NCBI GenBank assembly: GCA_964493325.1
Contig: CAZBMD010000013.1
Span: 1 to 22,942 of the forward strand
Length of the DNA: 22,942 nucleotides
Direction: 5' to 3'
From: CAZBMD01 sp964493325
Lineage (GTDB): Bacteria > Babelota > Babeliae > Babelales > RVW-14
Position numbers and translations under genes: made by a program. The notes below the pieces were generated by a model that ran no database searches, had not been told where the DNA came from, and was given only the letters and a program-made list of their open reading frames with translations. Every line of letters begins with the position of its first letter. Position 1 is the stretch's first letter. Below, piece after piece: positions 12,963 to 20,481 of this stretch.

Positions 12963-13508
12963 TTAAGAAACATTCAACAAAGCTTGCTTCATGACCCCTA
13001 CTTTTTCAGAAAGTTTTTCATGAGAAAGTGGCCTTTGAAAAATATTAGTAACAAATCCCCACAACAGACCGGTAGCCCCCAGCGCGCTATCGGTCTTCTT
13101 TTTAGGTATATAGTGAACATGTACATGAGGCACTGTTTGCCCAACGTCAACTCCATTCTTTTCAAGAATCAAATAGGACGACGGTCCCTGTGTTGCCTGA
13201 ATTGCGTCATTAATCTTTCTGAGGAGTTGCCCGGTTGCCAAAAATTCCTCATCCGATAGTTCTTCAAGACTTTCGATGTGCCTTTTAACAACAACCATGC
13301 AATGGCCTGGTAATACAGGCTTGTATGAACACATCCCGCGCACCAGTGAATCTTCATAAAAAGTGTGCGTTTGCAATACAACCGGATCACAAAATGCACA
13401 TGCTTTCTGCACATTCACGTTTGTCGAAATAGTCCACCAAACCAATCCAATACTCAAAGCAATCACACAAAGTACTACACCAATAATTTTTTTAACGTTT
13501 TTATTCAC
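12963..13508 (-). CDS. Membrane-anchored HIT-family protein
   Basis: A 181-residue protein starting at GTG, with AAAAGGAA upstream. An N-terminal membrane segment (IIGVVLCVIALSIGLVWW, residues 8-25) precedes a complete HIT domain: CAFCD (C37/C40, zinc-type pair), SYKPVLPGHCMVVVKRH, and the histidine triad GQTVPHVHVHYIP with H128, H130 and H132. HIT enzymes hydrolyse or transfer nucleotides (for example AMP-lysine, Ap4A or related compounds) through the middle-triad histidine. Most are soluble and about 110-140 residues long; the anchor and the C-terminal extension of ~40 residues are unusual. If the anchor is a signal-anchor, the active site faces out of the cytoplasm, where substrates could be external nucleotides. 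Orientation is inference. Confidence 0.85.
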   Translation of the reverse strand: MNKNVKKIIGVVLCVIALSIGLVWWTISTNVNVQKACAFCDPVVLQTHTFYEDSLVRGMCSYKPVLPGHCMVVVKRHIESLEELSDEEFLATGQLLRKINDAIQATQGPSSYLILEKNGVDVGQTVPHVHVHYIPKKKTDSALGATGLLWGFVTNIFQRPLSHEKLSEKVGVMKQALLNVS

Positions 13509-13588
13509 GAAGGTTCCTTTTTTTTGAGATCTTGCTTTTTGGGCAACCCCTTGGGTAAATTAACATCAACAAACGAAGGGGTATGAAA

Positions 13589-13771
13589 ATGTCTAAAAAA
13601 ATTATAAAATTCCTGGTTATTTTAGCAATACTGATTTGTGCTAGTTACGGTATTTATCAGCTGTACCATCTTGCCATAAAAGATGCAACAATGCGCATTC
13701 GCAAAGGTGTTACCAAAGGCATTAGCGATACGATAAACCCACTTAAATGGCCAAAAAAAATATTTGGATAA
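13589..13771 (+). CDS. Small single-pass membrane protein
   Basis: A 60-residue protein with one hydrophobic segment (FLVILAILICASYGIYQLYH), a short basic stretch (RIRKGVTKG) and the tail NPLKWPKKIFG. I chose the second ATG (13589) because AAGGGG at 13575-13580 is eight bases upstream of it and only two from the first. It is divergent from the HIT gene with about 80 bases between, and convergent with the next gene. No family recognised. Clean ribosome site and tight packing support a real gene. Confidence 0.55.
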   Translation: MSKKIIKFLVILAILICASYGIYQLYHLAIKDATMRIRKGVTKGISDTINPLKWPKKIFG

Positions 13772-13788
13772 AGATCTCAACTATGCAC

Positions 13789-14832
13789 TTAATGATTTTG
13801 AAGCATAGTAGCGTAGACAGTTTCAAAATCCATGGTTGAGCCTACGTGCAAAAAACCTCCAAAGCGAGAGAACTCATCAAGCGGATTGAGCTCTTTAAGG
13901 TCAATATACATAAAATTTTTTGATTTTTTTTCGTTATTAATAATGCTAACAAGTCGAACAAAAGCTAATGCTATTTTGAAAAAAATTGACTTGGTACGCT
14001 TAAAAAAAATTTTTCTGTTTTCATTAACATCTTTTACACCTCTATAAAACCGAGCATAACGTTTAGCGAAATCTGCGCACATGTAGATTACACAATTTGC
14101 TTCTTCTTCAGTTAAAGTTGCCTTGCTGTCATCGTACGAGAGTATATTTTTTAGTCGATCTACCCCTCCAGATAGCATCAGACCTTGCCCTTGTTGCTTG
14201 ATAAAGTTATTAACAATAACGCAAGTTTCATTGAGCCATATATCTGGCTTTTTTAGAGGAACGAATTTCAAAATTTCTCGGAACCTTTTTAATAATTTTT
14301 TATTAATTACGTGAACTTTTTTTATAGTCGACAAAAGCAATGAGATCGAATAATCCTTAAGAAAAATATCCCATTTTTCTTTACTAACCATATTTTCTGA
14401 CAACTGCAAAAACAATCCTAACTCATCGTCTTCTACCCCTAACTCGATAATATTGAGAAGAATAGCTGTAACATCAAGTGCGTTATATAACAAGGCTCGC
14501 AGAAATATAGAGGGAAGCTGTATTTTACTTGGCAAAAGATTCTCGACCATAACTTTGTAGTACATATCAAGTTGATTGAGCAAAATTCCGTGAACTGCTT
14601 TATGCTTGAAACTTTCAACAAATACTTTAGCACTTTTGGTAGGACGTATATCTTCGACATTAAACGCCAAAGGAAATATTAAAAAAAGCAGCAACTCTGC
14701 TTGCGTTTTATTCTCATAAAAAACCTTACTACAACACTCAATCTCGGCTTCTTCTAACAAAGGTTCCATAGGACGTACAACATTTTGGGTGAATGCGCAA
14801 AAACAAAGAAGATTAATTAAAAACTTATTCAT
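13789..14832 (-). CDS. Unrecognised exported helical protein
   Basis: A 347-residue protein. ATG 14832 is preferred because it begins a signal-like N-terminus (FLINLLCFCAFTQNVV); the longer frame starts inside the hairpin at 14869-14896 and would destroy that logic. No strong ribosome site is seen for either. The rest is predicted mainly helical, with leucine-rich amphipathic segments (IFLRALLYNALDVTAILLNI), a basic helix region (KKLLKRFREILKFVPLKK) and YARFYRGVKDVNENRKIFFK. I see no catalytic motif, repeat or known domain. It sits downstream of the WD40-type gene on the same strand, separated by the hairpin. It may belong to the exported helical proteins abundant in this genome, but similarity to the 18-23 kb proteins is not evident. 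Confidence 0.65.
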   Translation of the reverse strand: MNKFLINLLCFCAFTQNVVRPMEPLLEEAEIECCSKVFYENKTQAELLLFLIFPLAFNVEDIRPTKSAKVFVESFKHKAVHGILLNQLDMYYKVMVENLLPSKIQLPSIFLRALLYNALDVTAILLNIIELGVEDDELGLFLQLSENMVSKEKWDIFLKDYSISLLLSTIKKVHVINKKLLKRFREILKFVPLKKPDIWLNETCVIVNNFIKQQGQGLMLSGGVDRLKNILSYDDSKATLTEEEANCVIYMCADFAKRYARFYRGVKDVNENRKIFFKRTKSIFFKIALAFVRLVSIINNEKKSKNFMYIDLKELNPLDEFSRFGGFLHVGSTMDFETVYATMLQNH

Positions 14833-14868
14833 AAGAAAGAATACTCGGCCCCTCAAAAAGTTAAATGA

Positions 14869-14896
14869 GCTAATGCGGATTAGTTTCCGCATTAGC
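14869..14896 (-). terminator. Hairpin between two minus-strand genes
   Basis: GCTAATGCGG and CCGCATTAGC form a perfect ten-base stem with an eight-base loop, just after the stop of the WD40-type gene. A T-rich tail appears after several bases on the minus strand. It probably terminates that transcript or attenuates the next gene. Confidence 0.65.
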
Positions 14897-14909
14897 TTGT
14901 AGTCAAATT

Positions 14910-16310
14910 CTAAACACTAATCACTTGAATATCATCTAGATTCCACATAGGGATGCGCCCTCCGATAACAGAATCATGCGAGATAGCAGAAAATTTCTTA
15001 TCTTCAAATTTTTGCATATAACTAGCTATCCCGTTCATCCAGGTTTCTGACTGATAGCACCATAAACCAGCACCCGTCTCTAGATTAAAAGTAACAACAG
15101 CTCCAGGCATTATAGGCCCATAAAAACCACCCAGAGCAGCTGCACACATCATGTTATTTTCTTGGCTGTAAAGACAAATGTTTCTAGGAGAGTAGCCATA
15201 ATCACCTGCAGTACAAAGATTGTGTATTTGAACCCCAGCGTTAACATCCCACACTCGAAGAAACCCATCTTCTGAAGCCCCTACAAGCATAGCTTTACCT
15301 TGCTTATTTTTGTATGGTCGCAGGTCACTGACCCAACTTGTATTTCCAGGTAAAGTCTTGACGTACGCTCCCGTTTGAGCATCAAATAAAACAACATCTG
15401 AATTGTTTGCTATCGGAGAAATTAAAATTTGAGAATCATTTGCTTTAAAAAGAACAAGCCCATAGACCCATGCCTTCTGTCCGATGTCTATTGTTCCACT
15501 ATAAAAATTTTTATTATTTATAACATAGCGTAGCTGCTGTGTTCCGATATTCCAACATCTGATGGTTGCATCTTGCGCCCCAGCAACAATATTAAACCCG
15601 GTACTATCTTTAAAAACAGCAACAGATGTGACCCAATTGGTAAATCCACTGAATGTATAAAGTTTTTCAGCAGTCTGAAAATTATAAACACACACAGTAT
15701 TATCACAACTTGCTGCAACAAGATATACTGTATCCCCATCAGCAAAGAGCGTAAAACTCATTATGCCATAACTTTCAGGGCTAAATTGGGTTCCAAATTC
15801 TTTTATTTGAGATCCACTAGCAACATCGAATAACGCGATTTTGCCATTTCTATATCCAGACAAAATTTGCAACGTATTATCATTGGCAGAAAGAAGCGCG
15901 TTACAATTTGGAAACGCAAGAAATTCTGAAGATCCATTGGAATGAATTTTCTCAACACGATTGGATTTCAGAGCATTATCTGAAAAATTAAATGTTCTAA
16001 AAATTGTCCCATCAAGATTGTAGATTACAAGTGTATCATCCCATAACCTATTTAAGATTTGCATACTTCCTGAATTTTCAAAATAAGCAAGAGCAGAAGC
16101 TGTTGATCCTCCACCATATGACTCAAACTGGTTCGTTAGTACTCTATTTACAGGATCATAAATAGATATTATGCCTTTTGCTGACTCGAAAGCATACGGT
16201 GCTAGATACGATCCAGAAACAAGATACAGTTTTTCAATGCTGTACGAAGACAATGGAGCAAAGACTGCTACAGAAATAAAAATTAATGAAATATACCGAC
16301 AAATCGTCAT
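14910..16310 (-). CDS. Secreted WD40-type beta-propeller protein
   Basis: A 466-residue protein starting at ATG 16310 with AAGGAGAGAG upstream. A signal peptide (ISLIFISVAVFAPLSSYS) is followed by repeated blades throughout residues ~25-460. The best ones are TNWVTSVAVFKD...IVAGAQDATIRCWNIGT and TSWVSDLRPYKN...LVGASEDGFLRVWDVNAG, plus YLVAASCDNTVCVYNFQTAE and ILSGYRNGKIALFDVASG. The spacing of a hydrophobic strand, a G-A/S-x-D-x-x-I/L core and a W/Y/F-D/N end fits WD40-like blades, about seven in total. Propellers are protein-binding platforms; a secreted one in a bacterium may bind envelope or host proteins, which is inference. The gene is monocistronic, ending at the hairpin at 14869. Confidence 0.85.
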   Translation of the reverse strand: MTICRYISLIFISVAVFAPLSSYSIEKLYLVSGSYLAPYAFESAKGIISIYDPVNRVLTNQFESYGGGSTASALAYFENSGSMQILNRLWDDTLVIYNLDGTIFRTFNFSDNALKSNRVEKIHSNGSSEFLAFPNCNALLSANDNTLQILSGYRNGKIALFDVASGSQIKEFGTQFSPESYGIMSFTLFADGDTVYLVAASCDNTVCVYNFQTAEKLYTFSGFTNWVTSVAVFKDSTGFNIVAGAQDATIRCWNIGTQQLRYVINNKNFYSGTIDIGQKAWVYGLVLFKANDSQILISPIANNSDVVLFDAQTGAYVKTLPGNTSWVSDLRPYKNKQGKAMLVGASEDGFLRVWDVNAGVQIHNLCTAGDYGYSPRNICLYSQENNMMCAAALGGFYGPIMPGAVVTFNLETGAGLWCYQSETWMNGIASYMQKFEDKKFSAISHDSVIGGRIPMWNLDDIQVISV

Positions 16311-16379
16311 ACTCTCTCCTTTTTTATTTTTAGGGACTATCGCTCTACCCGGAAAACCTTAGCAATTTATTTAACAAAT

Positions 16380-16877
16380 TCAAAAGACCTGCAATCGTTC
16401 TGGAATACCCAAATATTGATAGCTGTGACCCGTTGCCCTAAGAAAACGTTCAATGTCTTGGACTTTAATAACAAGTGTTGAGGTATTGATGAGCGGATGG
16501 CATTGCAACGACCTGCCATTAAGCTGCTCATCAAAGATAACAGACACCTCGTGCTCAACATCATACACAAGACCAAGAATAGTCACCGAGCCAGGCTCAA
16601 CACCAAGGTATTTTTTAAGTCGTTCTTCTGAACAAAAACTAAGATTTGACGTGCCAAGCATCTCTTTTAATTTTTTAAGATCAACTCGCTTATTGGCACC
16701 AACAACCACAAGAAAAAGATGCTCGCTGCGCTTATCATAAATAAAAAGATTTTTAATTTCCTCTCCGGGCATAGCAGGACACAAGCGTTGAGCATCTTCG
16801 CAGGTAAAAACCGCAGGATGATCAAAGCGCTCATAGTTAATATTATTATTTTTAAGAAACACATAAATATCGATCAA
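16380..16877 (-). CDS. YbaK/ProXp-type aminoacyl-tRNA deacylase
   Basis: A 165-residue protein of the prolyl-tRNA editing (INS/YbaK) superfamily, most like PrdX/ProXp-ala, which hydrolyses Ala-tRNA(Pro) formed by error. Supporting stretches are NYERFDHPAVFTCEDAQ at the start, KNLFIYDKRSEHLFLVVVGA, the VDLKKLKEML helix, GVEPGSVTILGLVYD, CHPLINTSTLVIKVQDIERF and LRATGHSY. The order and length match a stand-alone deacylase with no synthetase domain. The start is TTG 16877, placed by AAGGAG eight bases upstream; no ATG fits. It follows the racemase gene by 31 bases on the same strand, probably as an operon. The exact tRNA and amino acid cannot be read from sequence alone. Confidence 0.85.
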   Translation of the reverse strand: MIDIYVFLKNNNINYERFDHPAVFTCEDAQRLCPAMPGEEIKNLFIYDKRSEHLFLVVVGANKRVDLKKLKEMLGTSNLSFCSEERLKKYLGVEPGSVTILGLVYDVEHEVSVIFDEQLNGRSLQCHPLINTSTLVIKVQDIERFLRATGHSYQYLGIPERLQVF

Positions 16878-16908
16878 AAAAAATCTCCTTCAAAACTACA
16901 AAAAAAGG

Positions 16909-17646
16909 TTATGTAATCTTGTCATCACGGTCGACAAAAGCCTGTAAAAAGCTTGCAGCTACCGCTTTGCGTGCAAGTAGCCTTGTTGAATCTATTAGCC
17001 TCACATGCGGTAATATTTGATTCAAATTCTTCAGCAATTCATCATACAATTGTGAAAATTCTGTACACCCAAGAATAATACCATCAAACGGACTGTCTGC
17101 GTAAATCTCTTGTGCTATTTTACAAAAATCTTCAATCTCACGATCAGTTATGACCCCGGCAAGAACTCGTTCAATAATTGATGACGCAACTTTCTGGGCT
17201 CCTTGCTCTAAACGCCTGTAGAAACAATACAACCCAAGTTGAGCTGTAGTTTCTGTTGAAAATAAAACAATTCTGTTAAGTGCTTTTTGCTGAATATACT
17301 CAGCAACAACATCATCAATGCGAATAAAAAATGGTATATCTGTTTCTATTTCATCAACAATAGTGTGTAACGTGTTGCATGCAATAACTATAATCTCCAT
17401 GCCCTGATCAGAAAGCCGATCAAAGCATTCCTGCAACTGACAGACAAGAGCTGCTTTATTTTTTGCAACGTCTTGGACAGAAAGCATCGGATTAAAAGGG
17501 TAGCTGATCAGCACGATTTCGGGAAAATCCCGATCACGTGAGCAGCCATATTTTTGCTGACATTCTCGAACAATTTCTTGGAAAAAGAGGCTACTAGCCA
17601 TGGGGCCAGCACCTCCAATAATACCTATTTTCTTTTTCATACTCAT
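16909..17646 (-). CDS. Aspartate/glutamate racemase-family protein
   Basis: A 245-residue enzyme of the PLP-independent Asp/Glu/hydantoin racemase family. Both catalytic cysteines are present: IVIACNTLHT (C90) and IILGCTEFSQ (C194). The N-terminus KKKIGIIGGAGPMASSLFF is typical of aspartate/amino-acid racemases (YgeA/RacD type) more than of MurI. Such enzymes supply D-Asp or related D-amino acids for peptidoglycan or recycle them. I chose ATG 17646, with GAGGAA eight bases upstream; starts at 17661 and 17640 are less well placed. It shares an operon with the tRNA deacylase, hinting at amino acid quality control or scavenging, but the link is only positional. Substrate is uncertain. Confidence 0.88.
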   Translation of the reverse strand: MSMKKKIGIIGGAGPMASSLFFQEIVRECQQKYGCSRDRDFPEIVLISYPFNPMLSVQDVAKNKAALVCQLQECFDRLSDQGMEIIVIACNTLHTIVDEIETDIPFFIRIDDVVAEYIQQKALNRIVLFSTETTAQLGLYCFYRRLEQGAQKVASSIIERVLAGVITDREIEDFCKIAQEIYADSPFDGIILGCTEFSQLYDELLKNLNQILPHVRLIDSTRLLARKAVAASFLQAFVDRDDKIT

Positions 17647-18086
17647 GATTAATTTCCTCATAAAATAAAAAGGTACTGGTTGTTTTGCTCAAGCATACGA
17701 AACAGCCGCATGGTGAAAGGACAAATAATTGCGGCTAGAACCAATAGATTAAACAGCACTATTTTGTATAAAAACAACGAAAAAAACGTAAACGTTAAAA
17801 AGTAAAAATATAAAAACTAAAAAAGTGATTTAATGAGAAAGAAGATGAAGATGATGGAAGGAAGAGATGCTTGAAACATCAAAGAAACTATTTTGAGAGG
17901 AAGAAAAATTGGAAAAAGCAACGGCAATAGAAAGCTCTTGGCCCGCTACATAACGCTTTAAAGGAATATTTATGAAGAGATTCATAGAAGCTTTCTTCTT
18001 ATAAATAAATTAAACAATAAGCTACACAATTTCTACTGTATCATATATCAAACAACTATCAAGCGATAATTTCAATTTTGCAAAAA
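17647..18086. other. Gene-poor intergenic region
   Basis: About 440 AT-rich bases upstream of the racemase and downstream of the HEAT-like gene. Apart from a possible 51-codon minus-strand frame (17830-17985), no clear gene, RNA gene or strong terminator is seen. The part next to 17646 must hold the racemase promoter. The purine-rich stretch at 17833-17920 is repetitive in style (GAAGATGAAGATGATGG). Confidence 0.5.
17830..17985 (-). CDS. Possible 51-residue peptide
   Basis: ATG at 17985, stop at 17830-17832. The product begins MNLFINIPLKRYVAGQELSI, has a Ser/Phe-rich middle and ends in a His-rich FHHLHLLSH. The purine-rich AGAAGAAAG lies several bases before the ATG, a weak ribosome site. 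No family recognised. The frame may be chance in AT-rich DNA, but it is the only sizeable frame in this gap and has a mixed, protein-like composition. Confidence 0.25.
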   Translation of the reverse strand: MNLFINIPLKRYVAGQELSIAVAFSNFSSSQNSFFDVSSISSFHHLHLLSH

Positions 18087-19616
18087 TTAGAAGGTGAATG
18101 ATTTCTTTGATAATTGAGCACCCTCCGGCATGAGCAATACCTGTTTACCTCGGATCAATCTATCCCTCTCTTCTTTGCTGAGCAGGCCTTTGTAAACAAG
18201 CATACTTAGCAATCTATTCACCCCTGCTTTAATAAATATACCTTCACCACATCCTTGGTTTACAACTTCCATTGCAAGATCATACCCTTGACCTACTTCG
18301 ACTAAAGCAGTTAAAAGCTCGAAATGCTTCCACTGTCTAGCAATCAAAAGGGCTTTATCATAAGCTTTTCCTCGCATAACCAGATTTATCAAAATTTTCA
18401 TAGATATCTGTATAATCTTCTCATTATCAGCAGCATGATAAGAACAATCCAGCGCATCTAAACTGATGGAATCAGGGTCTTTATTTAAAACCTGCAACAC
18501 CGCTTTAAGGGCCTCTTCATAAGCCTGATTTTTTGCAACTAATGCTAAAAATAAATCGTAAGACTTTTCTCGTATATCACTATAACAATCTTTGCACCCA
18601 AGCGTGGCAACTTTAATTGCTTCTGGATAACTATCGATTTTGCCATCACGGACAAGACCAATTAAAAAATCAAGCGTTGTATGCTTTACATGTGCCTTGC
18701 TGTGCCCAATGCCCATCTCTGCTCTTTGGATTGACGGGGAGTAGGCATTCACTGTTCTTAAATTTGTAACTAATTTTTTTGAGAACACAAACGCCTCAGT
18801 CCACTGGTCATCATACTGCTTGTTTGAGTAACCTTTGGTTGCAAGGACAGCAAGAACTTCTCGAGCACCATAACACATGCCATTATCGTTATTATCAAGT
18901 TCTTCTTGAGCGAGTACAAATATCTGGTGATGAAATTTGTCTCTCATTGCAAGAGCATTCAGCACATCAAAGGCCGCTTTTTTTTCCACTGGGTCACTAT
19001 CTAGAAGATGATTTTCAATCATATAAAAAATTTGATCATGGTATAAACCTTTTTCAATAAGCGCTTGAAATATATCAAAGACTATTTTTCTTACCGCGTA
19101 TTGATTGTCGCTCATGCATAACTGAGACACTTGAAAAATTTCATTGAGGAATTGTCGCTTATTAATAAGCGACAAAAAAACATGAAGGGCTGCCTGCCGA
19201 ACATTACAATCAGCATTACCAAAATAATGATACGCAGCATCAAAAGCATTAAAAAAATATAAACCCTTCTGAACAAGAATTGCGAAAATTTTAAGTGATA
19301 TTATTTTATTCTGGTTTAGATCATTAAGCCCAGAGTAGGCCGTATCAAGCACAAAATCTCCGCACAAAACTCTGTCTGGCAAAATTTCAAATAATGAAAA
19401 AGCAGCTTTTTGAATTTTATCGTCAGTATTGTATATCTCTGCAAGCGAAGCTTGCAATGCCATGTTATAGAATGGCTCTTGATTATAAGAAACCTTAATC
19501 CAAAGACTTTCTAGATCTTCTCTTGTGTAAGCACTTAGAGACATGGAAAAAATTGATACAACAACCAAAATACTGCAGATACTACAACCAATTTTTTTTA
19601 TCAGATCCTTAATCAT
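18087..19616 (-). CDS. Exported HEAT-like repeat protein 1
   Basis: A 509-residue protein with a signal peptide (ICSILVVVSIFSMSLSAYT) and a body made of paired helices about 35-45 residues per unit. Recurring cores are VRQAALHVFLSLINKRQF, VRKIVFDIFQALIEKGLYHD, KKAAFDVLNALAMRDKF and IREKSYDLFLALVAKNQAYE. The K-x-A-A-x-x-V/L-x-x-A-L-V-x-K-G-x pattern fits HEAT/ARM-like solenoids, which bind proteins. The C-terminus (LTALVEVGQGYDLAMEVV, then LLSMLVYKGLLSKEERDRLI) matches the ends of both halves of the protein at 20482. The start has no visible ribosome site; the preceding gene stops 15 bases upstream, so translation may be coupled. Exact repeat count needs alignment. Confidence 0.75.
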   Translation of the reverse strand: MIKDLIKKIGCSICSILVVVSIFSMSLSAYTREDLESLWIKVSYNQEPFYNMALQASLAEIYNTDDKIQKAAFSLFEILPDRVLCGDFVLDTAYSGLNDLNQNKIISLKIFAILVQKGLYFFNAFDAAYHYFGNADCNVRQAALHVFLSLINKRQFLNEIFQVSQLCMSDNQYAVRKIVFDIFQALIEKGLYHDQIFYMIENHLLDSDPVEKKAAFDVLNALAMRDKFHHQIFVLAQEELDNNDNGMCYGAREVLAVLATKGYSNKQYDDQWTEAFVFSKKLVTNLRTVNAYSPSIQRAEMGIGHSKAHVKHTTLDFLIGLVRDGKIDSYPEAIKVATLGCKDCYSDIREKSYDLFLALVAKNQAYEEALKAVLQVLNKDPDSISLDALDCSYHAADNEKIIQISMKILINLVMRGKAYDKALLIARQWKHFELLTALVEVGQGYDLAMEVVNQGCGEGIFIKAGVNRLLSMLVYKGLLSKEERDRLIRGKQVLLMPEGAQLSKKSFTF

Positions 19617-19630
19617 AAATTACTATTCTA

Positions 19631-20179
19631 TTAATCGGTCGTCACTTTATTAATAACTCTTGAACTGGCAAGTACACTAAAAAGATTTAAAGCGTGGATT
19701 CTCACATCCTTATTATTGTCATTAAAGCAATGCTCAACCAACCCAAGTATTGATTCATCAATTCTATTTTTTTTTGACAGGTGCAAAAGTACCTTGAGTG
19801 CAGCTACTTTAATCTCACAAGAGCTATCGTGTAAACATCGCTCCGCAGCTTTATACGCTTCATCGTAAAAATACCCCTGCTGCACAAGATTCTCAATCAT
19901 AGAAAAAATCCATATTCGAACAGCAACATCAGCTGCTTGATTATCAATTTCATGCACTGCTAGTAAAAAAGATTCAGGATAAACGGGAGTTCCTTCTGCT
20001 ACTTTTATCTCAAAATCACTCTTAAAAAATTCTCGAAACAAATCTTGAGACTCTTTTGATAAGCAAATAACAACTTTATCGTTTATAACCATTGCTTGGT
20101 GATCATCTTGAGTGTACATCGCACGCAAAACAATCTGAATACAACAAAACGTCATAAAAGCTACGACAATTTTTTTCAT
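19631..20179 (-). CDS. Exported HEAT-like repeat protein 2 (short)
   Basis: A 182-residue protein; ATG 20179 is chosen over 20191 because GGGAA lies seven bases upstream. It has a signal peptide (KKIVVAFMTFCCIQIVLRAM) followed by two to three helical units of the same type as its neighbours: VRIWIFSMIENLVQQGYFYD, EIKVAALKVLLHLSKKNRID and DVRIHALNLFSVLASSR. It ends after a unit boundary, so it looks like a short member of the family, or the N-terminal part of a once longer gene whose remainder was lost. It forms an operon with the gene at 18087. Confidence 0.7.
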   Translation of the reverse strand: MKKIVVAFMTFCCIQIVLRAMYTQDDHQAMVINDKVVICLSKESQDLFREFFKSDFEIKVAEGTPVYPESFLLAVHEIDNQAADVAVRIWIFSMIENLVQQGYFYDEAYKAAERCLHDSSCEIKVAALKVLLHLSKKNRIDESILGLVEHCFNDNNKDVRIHALNLFSVLASSRVINKVTTD

Positions 20180-20481
20180 CTTTATTCCCATGTTTTTCGC
20201 AAGGTTCTATCTGAATATAAACCGTCTCTAGAACGCTTATTCATAATTTAAAAAACATATTTTTTAAATTTAAAATACAAACTCGTACTCACAACCCTGA
20301 CGATAAGTAAAATTGTAAATATTTTATTGATTTTCATTCCCCCACCTATTTATAAAAATGTTAACTATACAGACAATGTTAAAAGTTTACCAATCAGCCA
20401 TAAAAAGGATCAAGTAAAAAACAGAGTCTACGTATTTAATACCCATCTCTGAAGAGGCTGTTCAAGAAAACGTTCAAAGTT
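20180..20481. other. AT-rich intergenic region with stem-loop
   Basis: About 300 bases between two minus-strand HEAT-like genes. It contains a perfect AT-only inverted repeat, AATTTAAAAAA (20245-20255) and TTTTTTAAATT (20260-20270), with a four-base loop; it may terminate the 20482 gene's transcript or be a chance of composition. The promoter of the 20179 gene should lie here. No coding frame is evident. Confidence 0.5.

Noticed and set aside
14833..14892. Extended N-terminus (MRKLIRISSFNFLRG) for the exported protein at 13789
   Set aside because: The ATG lies within the perfect hairpin that ends the upstream gene; the internal ATG gives a normal signal peptide.
17662..18086. tRNA or other structured RNA gene in the gap
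   Set aside because: No cloverleaf, T-arm consensus or strong GC stem is visible in this AT-rich stretch.
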